A stretch of 64,000 nt of DNA from Ectocarpus siliculosus (lineage: Eukaryota; Sar; Phaeophyceae; Ectocarpales; Ectocarpaceae). Made by a program: the position numbers and the translations under genes. The notes beneath the pieces were generated by a model. The model was not told the DNA's origin, did not search any database, and saw nothing but the letters and a program-made list of their open reading frames with translations. The stretch lies in NCBI GenBank assembly GCA_000310025.1, contig FN649751.1, positions 316,245 to 380,244 of the forward strand. Reading direction: 5' to 3'. Of the stretch, positions 52,975 through 63,330 are shown piece by piece; within the stretch, counting starts at the first letter, position 1; the number at the start of each line of letters is the position of its first letter.

Positions 52975-52982
52975 CGCTAGCG
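52975..52982. other. 8-base palindromic LTR-LTR junction
   Basis: CGCTAGCG separates the end of the inverted third LTR (AACA) from the end of the right LTR (TGTT), making a perfect 16-base palindrome. The two LTRs meet by the same (U5) ends. The outer element therefore lacks a recognisable primer-binding site at its normal place. Confidence 0.85.
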
Positions 52983-53504
52983 TGTTGAGTAGCTTTGTGC
53001 GTGGGTGCCTCGGCGCGGGGTCCCGTAGTGGGAAACAAAAGGTGCCAGCAGCTGGGTACTGCCAACGGTCAAAATGTAGAAACTATCCGCGGGCGTGAAA
53101 GCCCTTCTACGTGGTGGAGCGTGGAAGCTCGTGTATAATATAGTTGTGGCGTGGAAGCCGGGTGGCGTGGTGGCCCTGATGTAAAGGTATATTTAGGGAC
53201 GTGGGAGTCCTGAAGGCGTGGAAGCCGGGTTGGCGTGATAGCCGGAGTATGGGCGTGGAAGCCGGGGTTGGCGTGAGAGCCGGAAAAAGGACTTGATTAT
53301 ACACAGAAAAAGGAAGTGAGGAACCACAAGCCACGCACACAAATTCCGTTGTAGACACCCATACCCTCAAACCTGCAATATGTGATAAAGTTGGTACCAC
53401 CAAATCTAATCCATAGCAACCATTGAACCCCCAAACTCCCCGCTTCATCTGCTCGGGAAATTCTTGCTCGCAATAATCTGTTGATGCTGTGAGTACATCC
53501 AACA
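52983..53504 (-). repeat. Right LTR (5' LTR of the minus-strand element)
   Basis: 522 bp, near-identical to 42900-43421. In element sense it has TATA-like TATATTATA at about 53141-53133 and nine short hairpins at 53281-53091. Confidence 0.93.
53091..53281 (-). promoter_or_regulatory. Array of nine mini-hairpins in the LTR
   Basis: On the plus strand each unit is a 3-4 base stem around GTGRNA-type hexamers: GGGC/GCCC (53091), GAGC/GCTC (53117), GGC/GCC (53148, 53164), GGAC/GTCC (53197), GGC/GCC (53215, 53232, 53252, 53270). In element sense the loop is mostly TNYCAC. Stem bases change in pairs while the loop stays. The array brackets the TATA-like site. Confidence 0.75.
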
Positions 53505-55010
53505 ACCGCAACGGATTTCTATAGATGTTTCTGAGATTGTTCCGCTAGGGTGTGGCAAGCACCACGAGGAGCGCGCGCGGAGCGCGCGAACACGTTGCAG
53601 CACACGACACGGCGGCTTGCCCGACATGATCTCTGTCTGAGATTGATTGACTTCCCCGACCCGCGTTTTGATTGTCTTGCCAGTGTGCGGGCGTTTGTTG
53701 CCGTACGCATGCATATGTAGCAGCGAAGTGCCTCCTGCAAGATGCCGACCGTGACAAATCATCCATCGTGGTTTGGTGGCGGCGGATGCGCCGAACGAAT
53801 ACGAATTGCACCTGCCTGCTCAGTGATCTCCACAATGGGACCGAAGACTACAAGTAGCGGCTGTAACTTACAGCTGCTGCGTGATATGTAGCGGTCAGCC
53901 ATATACTGTATATGGTTAACCATAACCATAAGGGATTCTTCTTCCTCTCCCTCCTCTCTTCCTAAAAGACTGCGTCCGGTGGCTGTTGGGTACCGCGGAG
54001 AAGGCGGAGGGATTATTTGGTGAAAATGCGGCAGTACCTCACCAACCGACACTTGTTTGCTTGCCTCACTCTCTTGCCGATCTCCCTTTGTACCTCGAAA
54101 AAGGAGTGAGACGTACATACACGCGCGAGTAGGTTTTGACCTTGCTCATCCCGGCCCGACACCGACCTACCTGCAACCAAGTCGTCGTCCTATTGGGGGG
54201 CAACTTCCGAAGCAGCCATGTACAAAACCAAGAGGTGTGCACAAATGACATGAAAGCACCACCACCATGGTTGGGGTCATGGTTAAACCTTATTTTCAAG
54301 TTGTTGTCCGAGAAAGGGCACACTGCTGTACTGCTGTGCCTGTGTCATGGGCGGTAGGGGGCGAGACGCACAAGTGCGGTGGTAGAAGAAGAGCGCTGCT
54401 GCAATGTGAACCGTGGTCAGGGTGCTGTCTGTCCATCCAAGCTCTGTACACATTCATCATGAAAGACGATTCTTTCTCAAGTATATGTCCAGTGCCGGCC
54501 CGCTCGTAAGAAAACACATACTTTGAGGGCTCAACGCCTTTGCACAACGATTGAGCGCAGGCTGATGCTAACCTATCATATTCCATGAGGTAGTGTGGTG
54601 CTCGTGGCTGAGTTAATCTTCTTTCGCAAATTTGAATTATTTCCTAAAAACACGAGAATAGTCTTCGTTTCGTTGAGTTGAAAAAACAATTGGAAAAAGG
54701 AGTCGACTGCTTGTGAGCATGTTCCTACGAGCGGGTCGGCCCTATTGTACAAGCAACAGCCGTAGCACAAAAACAATATAAGGGTAGCCTTTGTTCATAG
54801 CTATGTTTTCACGCGCTTTCACGATACCAAGACCCTGCAATATGACGTTGGCGAGTGCCTGGTTCAAGGTGAGAAATGCTTCGCTGAAATATTCCACCAA
54901 GCATACAAGCAAACGGAGAAGCACGTCACGCCCTCAATGCTCGGTGCGCGCCTGGTCAAGAAATCACGCCGGACGCACTCACATGATGTTCGCACAGATT
55001 AAACAAGAAC
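53505..55010. other. Intergenic, right of the retrotransposon
   Basis: It starts with the right copy of the target duplication ACCGC (53505-53509). No gene is assigned. The stretch 54791-54869 ends in a good donor (AAGGTGAGA) and could be a 5' exon of the next gene, but its frame could not be linked. Confidence 0.45.
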
Positions 55011-58000
55011 ATGGTGGATGGTGGCTCTTATATAAGCATCGGCGACATGTACAAGGGCAACAAAATAATTCTCCCAGACCGATGGAAGGGCAAGGGGCTT
55101 TCGGTAAGTTGTGCTCGCTATAATATTGCTGTGCGTTGTGGAAACTCAGGTTTTACGCTCCGGAAAATACGTGCACTATTATACTTGGAAGAGGAAGCAG
55201 TTTAAGTTGGAATCACCTGCTGTGAGGCTGCAAATACATTACGGATCGGAATCTTTCGGAAAGGAATACGTGGACTAGTTCGAGACCGTTGCACATGTGA
55301 TCTAGATCGTCAAGGATCAATCCACAGTCCGAAACTACCGCTGCTTCATTTTCCGCATCCGTAAACACGTAGCTGGACTGAGAGTACCACCGTACGTTCG
55401 GCCCCAAAGGACGTGAATCGAGGCTACATCCAAGACCCAGGGTGCAAACGTTGTCTGATTTGATTAATCTTCCTAGCTCTAATCGTGCTCGAAGTTTCGC
55501 CAGCAACTCACCAGCAGGTACATAGCTCACCATCTTCGGAAAAGAAGAAGTTCGCGCTGCCAACGGACCACCCACTTGAAATCGGACCCACGGAGAATCT
55601 TGTGTATTTTAAGGCAAACAGAGCCATGACGACTCACACCATGGGTCTACAGCAACGTCACGGAACGGTTACGTGATTTCACTTGTTCTTATTGCACACC
55701 GAGCGCCTTAACACCTGGGGTGCCATGCCACCTACACGCGGCCTGCGTGGGAAGCAACGCTGAGAAATAGACTTGCGCCGGCGCTCGCTATCATGTGCCA
55801 GGTGCCCCAACTCCCCAAGAACGCGGAGAACGGCAACTTCAGCCGGCTCGAGTACAGAAGTGAGCCGTATGCAGACATGGAGAAATTCTCCAAGACCCAG
55901 CCGCTGGACAAGAGGAAGCTTGGCTTTGGGTGAGTTCGACGTTCCGCGTCGTTGCTCACACTATCCTTCCCACCGTTAGTGTGCTTCCGTCTCCCTCACT
56001 GGCGCCAAGTTTATGCGCCTACCACCCGGTCAACAACCATCGAGGCGTGGTAAATGGTAAATTTGAAAGCAACTCAAGGATTGTGGCTTTGTAGTTATTC
56101 TTGGCGGGGACAACAAGTCTCGGGATCGCGCCCGCCCGCATATCGCGTTTTCCCGGGCAATAGTATTGTGGTGGCGTGGCCTCTCGTGACCTTCTGAACG
56201 AGCTTCTATCGATTTCCACTCGGAAACAAATGGTGTTGCTAGTTGGAGGGCCAGACGCAACGCTCTCAAGCTGGATCATGATGAGGCACTCCACATACAC
56301 GATTCCGCACGCCATGCCGCCTCTAGAACAGGTACCGGGTCCATCTTCCCTGGCCCTTGCCAGAGCCCGTGATGTGCGCTCTCTCCCTCTGCTCGCATGT
56401 TATTATAACACTGAAAAACCGAAGACAGGGCCTCCTTGAACCGTCGTGAAACCCTCCAACATGGACGACGAAACCACCTTTAGCACAAACGCCGACCATT
56501 ACTATGCTGCTGTCACTCCCGTCACTGTCGAAATCGCACCCTCCCCGACACAAAAAACGCTTGCAGCACGAAGGATGCCTTTCGTCCGGGCGAGTTCACG
56601 GCGACCATCCGAACGGAGCAGTACCGTGATCTTCTCCGGGCCGAGAAGAACATCATGGAGAAGCACCGCGACCCCGCCAAGGACCAGGCTGCAGCCCAGG
56701 TGAGGGGTTGGTGTAGCGTATGTCGCCGTAGCGTTTGCAGAGGTAGGCCAGGCGACGGCGGCGGCGTGTGCGACACACTGCGGCACGTGCTTGGTGGGAA
56801 AGCTTCGGCTTCTTTTGGGTGTTATTACGCATTGACCGCGCGCTGATTGAATCGGTGCAGAACGCGGGCTCATGCGGCGGAGGGAAGACGTCTTTAGGTC
56901 AAAGGCGAGGACAAAGTCAACCAATACCAACGCCAGCCAACCAATAGCAGCAGCGGCAGCAGCAGCAGCAGCAGCGGCCGCAGAGGCAACGACGAAACAT
57001 CTTTGTTTCGTGTGGTTGGTTAGTTTGCTGTTTTTGCCGTTCCGAGGCATGAACATCCACCCCTCCGCTGTCGTCCGACTACATCTGATCGGCAGAAGTA
57101 CGAGAAGGACTGTGCGGAGCATCGAGCGTTTCCCGACGGCTTGAAAGAAATCGAACACCTTTACGACGTCGGCCGCAGCCAGGTAAGGAAATCTCACCTT
57201 GTACAAGCATCAATCAAAGAAGATTAAATTTTGGCATCGGCGCTCAATGCAATGGACTTAATGATGACTCTTTTCCAGAATAACGTACCGGCTTCTGGGC
57301 TAGTTTCTAGCTAGAGCACGGCGGCGTGAATCGAAGGTTGCCGGAAGTGCTTGTTCCTCGTTTTCGCCGAGTGATGCCCAGGAGAAAAAAAATCTTGGTG
57401 TTCTAAGGGCAACAAACAATAGAACTTAGGAATGTCGCGCGTGACACCTGTGCCTGCAGTCTCGATGCGGTACACGCGGTTTAGCTAAGTGCCCCGCTCG
57501 GCAGTTTCACATCCATGACGCATCGCCAGGATATTTCTCAGATTATTCGAATCGCGCCGAGAAAGGAAGGGCTTTCAAGCGGGTATACCTTTATGCGTAA
57601 CAGCCCGGCTCTAGACAAAGACTCATCGGGCACCAAATGTGGACCTGAACGTGAATCGGATCCTCGCCGTAAAAAAAATGTCGATGGTCTCTCTAGCAAC
57701 GATTGTTGCCTTTTCGCTGCTGTGTCTCGACAAGGTGACCGAGTTTGACCCCAAGAACTCACGGGACAGGTTCTACACGCTGTCTATTGGCCAAGAGAAA
57801 CGGCGGGGCCCCTATCGCACAATGGCTCAGGTAACGTCCGTCTACCTCTACCGTTGTTCGAAGTCGGCAATGTGTACGTTGTCTGGTGGGAACAAGCGTC
57901 TTCTTTCTTCGTTGTAATAAAATATCTACGGTATTTGTCGCAGTTGTCGTTGTCGTTGTCGTTGCTCCAAAGTACAACCCCAATGCCATAATATGCGATG

Positions 58001-59001
58001 TCACGACCCGCGGAAACTTGTAGCACACCAACCGTGTCCGAGTTTACTCAAGCACTTAGGAGTACAACCAAGACGGAGAGACAAAACCAAAGCCGGCACC
58101 ATCCGCGAAGCTACAAGGATACTGCTGGCCTGGCGTGAGGATGTTCTTTGAGTCCGACAGATCCTCCTATTGTCTACTGACTCTTCTTCTACAGCTCTCT
58201 GACAATCTGTGGTCTCCTTGCGTCTCATCCATCACCTGGCCCTCCCAATATTCAGAGGATTTACGCTGTATTGGGCAGGGGTTTTGAGGAGTTGCATACT
58301 TCACCAGCTTGAGGCACGAGGTTTTCATCGTAGGACCCCTTCGGGCATGTATACGTAGCTCATACGTGCTCAGCACCACCCCAGCGAATTGTTCAGAGCA
58401 CAACCGCAAAGTGGGAGAGTTTAACGGGGTTTCGAGGAACGTGTCTTTTTTCTTGGTGTCCTGATGCTGGAGTTGTGGGTGTGAGCGCTATTTCTTGAAA
58501 GGATGAGATGACAGCAACTCACGGATATCAGGCGTACTGCCATGTCCCGTCCCGCTTCGCTGCCTCACCCAGCTGTCCTCCATCGTTTAGCTGGGTGTGG
58601 TACCAACCTATACATCACGAAATGTAACGCAAAAAACGAGCGAATGCGGAAGAATTCAACGCAAAAAACGAGCGAATGCGGAAGAATTACAGTACTCCAG
58701 CCAATGTAACGGTGCGACAACACACAACCGAAATTATACCTACACGGTCGTCCCTGACCTCTTTGGTTGTTCGCCTGCATGGTGGGTTTGACGTTTTCCC
58801 GCTGTGTTTTGTTCGTCAACAAGAAAAAGCTACGAAAATATTCATGCAAAGAACGCGACGAGCGTACAACGCGTAACGGCCGTAACACAGGACATCGGAT
58901 CCGGCGCTTGGGGGCACACGTACCAGTCGCCGGAGCACGGGCCCATCCACCACGTCAAGTTCTTCTACGACAAGAGCCACCTTTCCTTACCGCAGAGCTA
59001 A
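55011..59001 (+). CDS. Uncharacterised protein, possibly axonemal
   Basis: Exons: 55011-55103, 55802-55929, 56567-56699, 57096-57182, 57735-57830, 58891-59001. All borders are GT-AG and phases agree, giving about 215 residues. It is soluble, charged and without a membrane segment. Short phrases, SYISIGDMYKG near the N-terminus and YRSEPYADM later, recall the CFAP96/C4orf47 group of ciliary proteins (YITVGDKY). The rest (GFGTKDAFRPGEFTATIRTE, HHVKFFYDKSHL) I do not recognise. A ciliary role is an inference from those phrases only. The start ATG is the first in a frame that stays open upstream, so a 5' exon may exist. Confidence 0.65.
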
Positions 59002-59423
59002 AGTTGGGACCCCGTTGGTCTGGGTGGTTCTGGTTACCGAACCTTACGCAGTTGGTGCAGCAACATTTTCTTTCAGTGGTAGTAGTAGCGGTGGCCGCAG
59101 CGCCTGCGGCAATTCGAGTAGAAGTTAGTTAGGCGCTTCTGTGAGTTGGCTCCGATTTGTGACGGACTTCGTGATTACTTAACTTTTGTTAGCGTACAAG
59201 CGACGACCAATATCGGCTAGCCGGCTAGCCCCAACCAAACCATCGTTGATGTAGATATTCTTCTGTTGCGCCCCTTATTTGATGTTCCATCGGGCTGATT
59301 GATGCACACCTGTTCCCAACGCCAGACGAGTGCCTTCTGGACTGATATTGTTGTTTTTGGCGTATCTGCCCACTCGAGGCCCGCCTTCAACCAGATTATC
59401 TCACAACACAACAATATACGGCA
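59002..59423. other. Intergenic, no feature seen
   Basis: Nothing recognisable; a short self-complementary GGCTAGCCGGCTAGCC lies at about 59214-59229. Confidence 0.5.
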
Positions 59424-60160
59424 GGGGGGAGGGGGGGAGGTCGTGCATGCCGTAGTCGTTAGACCGTTGACCTCGCATCCCTACAAAGCCGGGACGGAGC
59501 ACGCCGGGTTCTCACCGGACCAGGCTCTCACATCACCAAACGCGAAGCTCCGTGAGGTATTCGGCGAGTCGCATGAAGGGTGAGCTGCATCCTGCTAAGG
59601 GTGTTCGGCATCTTGTGCTTACTTACTTGCGTACGGATGACAGCTACGTATGACTTAATTTATTTTCTGGTGCTTTCACTTCCAGAGACAGTTATAAGCA
59701 CTGTGTAACTGCCTCGAGAGTGCTTGACCATTTTAACACAACATGGTGCGACTATTCCCTTTGCGCGGAGTGAGGGTTCTCGACCCCGCACAACATAATC
59801 TACTCGACTACCATTCATGGTTACCGCCCCAAAAAAAAACCAGAGGTGAAAAAACCCGGCAACCTGGTTGCCGAGCTCACGAAGTGATCGGCTTGTATTA
59901 CGTCATCGCTGCCAAGCGACGAAAACCAACCCCGATGGCAAACACCGGGGGGGGCGGCACGTTTTCAAACATCTTTGCCAAGCGACGAAAACCCAACCCC
60001 GATGGCAAACACCGGGGGGGGCGGCACGTTTTACAACATCGCTGCCAAGCGACGAAAACCCAACCCCGATAGCAAACACCGGGGGGGGCGGCATATTTTA
60101 CAACGTCGTTGCCAAGCGACGAAAACCGAACCCCGACGGCAAACATCGGGGGGGAGGGGG
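59424..60160 (+). repeat. SINE-like dispersed repeat, copy 2, with minisatellite tail
   Basis: It starts with a G-rich run (59424-59438), then the A box (TAGTCGTTAGACC) and weak B box (GGTTCTCACCGG), then body sequence matching 3882-4433 in inverse orientation, including hairpin CGGCAACC-T-GGTTGCCG near 59857. From about 59905 to 60160 it ends in four units of ~65 bases, each with GCCAAGCGACGAAAACC and a run of G. Copy 1 has only one such unit. Confidence 0.65.
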
Positions 60161-61387
60161 GGGATCAAGCGTAGCTCCTCTGCTCGCTATAGTTTGAAGG
60201 CTACCCTTCTCCTTGGTGCGCTTGTATTCTGTCGTGAAGTCGTATCGTCGCGTTCGAATGCAACTCCATGGATTCCGACAGTACTCTCGTCCGTCGAGTG
60301 CACTCGTCTTCTCTCGCCGTGCTCCGCGAAAGTGCCAAAGTATGGGGAGAAATCGCTGAGATATGCCTTGATTGTTTTTCCCAGCGACTTGGGTTTTCCA
60401 CGGAATAAGGATTCGGCGTGTTTCGGGGAAGGCTTCCCCGGGCTACCTAAAGTAGTCGTGGTGGTGGTGTGGTTATCGCAGCCGTTGGGTCTGCTGGAGC
60501 ATCGCGTTCTTCGAAAGATCACCGGCAACAGCAAGAACATCAACAGAACATCTTCTTGCCGTAGAGCCGTAAGCACTAAAGCACCCCGAGGTGCTGACAT
60601 GGGCTATTGCATGCCTGCACTTGAAGCCGCGGGAAAAAGGTTTTGAGGCTCTGCCGAACGTGCGCGTGACAACACACGGGGACGCAGTTTCTCCTCGCCG
60701 ACATGATGTACTGCTGTACATCTCAATCTCCACGCAACCGTTTTCCGACTCTGTTCCAACGATTGGGGGGTCTCAACCTTAGGAGGCATGCCATTCTTGC
60801 AAGGGAAGGGGCGCGACTGCTGCTCTTGCCGACCAAAGGGGGGGGTCAGTGTTTGCTTACAAGTAAGTGTGGAATGCTACCCCCCCCTCCGAGTGCCCAA
60901 AAATTCAAACTCAATATAGAGCAAGAGGAAGAGGTTCTCTACCTTCCGAACCTCGATGATGACGGAGAAAAGCAACCATGTCGGCCAACACTGCGTGCGT
61001 GCGTGCGAGCGAAGCTTTTCGTGAAGATTATAGCTTAGTCATACCACACACACATCGATGTATCGCTGCCAGCGTTTTCATCGCTTGCAATGCAGACCGA
61101 TATTGACGTACAGCTACTGTAGCTGCTGGCACATCAAGCAACACCCACTCATCACTCGTCTTTGTATTCCCAGGATCTTCTCCATGAACACTCTCCAGCT
61201 GCAAGCTGACAACATAAACAGTTCGAACAAAAGCAAACGAACTATTTGCACCTTAAATGGACGGGCGCCAAAAAACTCCCAACCAAGAGACCCAGCGCCA
61301 AAGCACCACACTGACACGAAGCAGCCGATGTTGGAAGCATCGTTTCATCCTCCGGCGAATTGAAGAAAAAACACTGAAGGATTGAAG
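60161..61387. other. Intergenic, no gene assigned
   Basis: A short frame at 60924-61038 begins after an AG and encodes an acidic peptide (EEEVLYLPNLDDDGEKQ) but could not be linked to any exon. Nothing else is recognised. Confidence 0.4.
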
Positions 61388-61655
61388 TAATTGTTGTTGC
61401 TGTAGTTGTCTTCGCATTAAAAAACCGTTCCGATCTCTGTATCCAGTACCTCCATCTGTCTGTGTACTTGTCTAACACTTGACGCGGTCGATTCCCGTGG
61501 CCACACGCGTTAACCCACCCAAAAAAAGGCATGACAAAACAAAATGGACCCGAAGGGTCCGCAAGTCAATAGAAATCAGCGACAGATAGTCTAGTACCCT
61601 CCGCTCGCCTCTACACGTTAGGCGAGGTACGCCTCTACACGTTATGCGAGGTAAA
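61388..61655 (+). repeat. Dispersed repeat family B, copy 2
   Basis: Matches 13312-13575 in the same orientation, including the B-box-like GGTCGATTCCCG. It contains a small internal duplication of the CGCCTCTACACGTTA block. A purine-rich stretch follows both copies. Confidence 0.65.
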
Positions 61656-62319
61656 CAGAGACTAGAAGTCAACATCACAAGTCAGAGGGTAGCATATTCC
61701 CTGGTTCAATCTGGGTATTTAACACAAAAAGAGAGAAGGCCACCTGGGTAAAAAATAATCAGAGAAAAGGCAAAAGAAACAGAGAGAGAAAACAGAAGAA
61801 GGAAAAGGAAAATAAACCAAAATAATGAAAAAGAGGATGACACGTGCCAGAACCACCTATTCTGTAACGACCCAACATAACAAAAAGGGGCACCAGAGAC
61901 AGCAAACGCACGGTAGTCGCTTGTGGGGCGATGGCGAAACGGTGCAGTGATTGGGGGGGGGGGGGGGTAGTTAATCAAGGGTTCAATCCGGCACGAAATG
62001 CGCCACTCCGTCCCTCTCGTTTTCTTTCTTCGCTTGCCGCCTCGTCCGTCTGCTGTCCCCCTCCCGCCCCATTGGTTGTAGTCATGTCGATGTTTGTTGT
62101 TTCGTTTCAGCGCTCGTTGTCGGCTATTCTCCTCTTCATTCTAGTGCCAGGAGGCCATGAACTTCTTAGCTCCCCGCAGTACCCCCCGTATGCCACGGTG
62201 CACCCCGCTCCACCGTCACTGCTTCCGTCCAAGTTGCTTGCGGGACTCCGAAAACACATGGCTCGGCGTCCGTAGATCCGTGCTTTGCCTCGAACATCTT
62301 GAGGTCGCCCTTCAGGCAC
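61656..62319. other. Intergenic, purine-rich then unassigned
   Basis: An A/G-rich stretch at 61720-61850 and a run of G at 61954-61967. No gene is seen. Confidence 0.45.
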
Positions 62320-63330
62320 ATCTGCCTGTTTTACTCCGGTTTCCCCCTGCCTGGGTCCTCCCCGTCACCAGTAAGCCAAGCATTAACCGTTTCGGGAGTC
62401 GCCCGTCTGGCTGCCTTGCCAATGCTCCCGTGAACAGTGGGCGCCGTTGCCGAACAGTGGCTTCCACACTCTGACACCCTACCCTTTTCAGGGTCTGGTA
62501 GGAAAGCTGCTGGTAGGTGCCATTCTTGCGGTGGTAACCGATAGCTTGCAGGAGCCGCCGGTGATGAATCGATCGCAACAGCCGGTATTGGTCTTGACGT
62601 CGGCCCCATGTCATTCAACGTACAGCAGTGCCTCCATCGCCCCCGTCTGGAGCAGGCGAGCCTCGAGTCGGAACCGTGCTTTCGGCCTGTCGAAGAGCTC
62701 CCGGCCGTAGCTCCTGATGTACGCCCACGCTGTTCTGTTTTCCGCTTTTTTCTTCGGTAATTGATCTCCCGGGTGAGGTCGCAAAGTTGGTTGACGAAGC
62801 CACTTAGGTACTGGAACTCAGTCGTCTGGGCGTACCTCTGCCCTGCCGCCTCTATAATCAGCGGTGGTGGCGGGGGAGCGGTGGTATTGACTGCTTCTCT
62901 GTAGTGCGCATCAAGAGCGTCTCCGTCTTCTTCTCCGATACCGTCAGCCCGAACTCCCGAACACCTCCACGATGACGGCCATCTTTCTCGCCAGTCCGTC
63001 GGCCGACCTCGATACAACGCCGGCGTCATCGGCGTACATCATCTCCCATACCGCCGTCCGCACTCGGTCAAGCGGTGTCCCCTCCCCCCCTCCCGTGTCC
63101 TCCGCCAGGTACAACAGATCCTGAATCGAATGACTACGACCTCGAGAACCGCGGCGAAGGAGATGTTGAAAAGCAGTGGGGACAGCACATACACACCCAG
63201 AACCATGTCTGAAAACTTTCCGTCGTCCATGCGCACCCGGGATTGCACTCCGTCGTGGAAGACAATACGAATATCGCTTTTTCCCAGTCGTAAACATGGA
63301 CGTCGAGATATCTCAAGTATCCAGTATCAC
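62320..63330 (-). mobile_element. Broken non-LTR (LINE) reverse transcriptase
   Basis: On the minus strand RT motifs appear in order but in different frames. VLSPLLFNISFAAVLEV (63200-63140) is in one frame. RTAVWEMMYADDAGVVSR, with the catalytic YADD near 63036, is in another. TEFQYLSGFVNQL, the LINE-type thumb motif, lies near 62830. At least one frameshift separates the first two, and the G of the usual RQG motif before LSPLLFN is altered. No endonuclease domain or tail is seen. The clade cannot be fixed by eye. Confidence 0.75.

Larger units (their letters stand above)
42900..53504 (-). mobile_element. Composite Copia-type LTR retrotransposon
   Basis: A Ty1/copia element of 10.6 kb with 522-bp direct end repeats (42900-43421 and 52983-53504) that begin TGTTGG and end CAACA in element sense, flanked by a perfect 5-bp duplication. 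The repeats differ at one position by eye, so insertion is recent. The outer element reads on the minus strand, with pol at 43949-47880. The part that should hold its primer-binding site and gag is instead filled by a plus-strand unit (gag, 3' region, third LTR). The element is broken as an outer unit and contains a 915-base sequencing gap. A rearranged copy, a template-switch product and a misassembly near the gap are all possible. Confidence 0.88.

Noticed and set aside
60924-61038. Acidic peptide frame recalling the IFT43 PDL motif
   Set aside because: A single short match with no linked exons; could not be supported.
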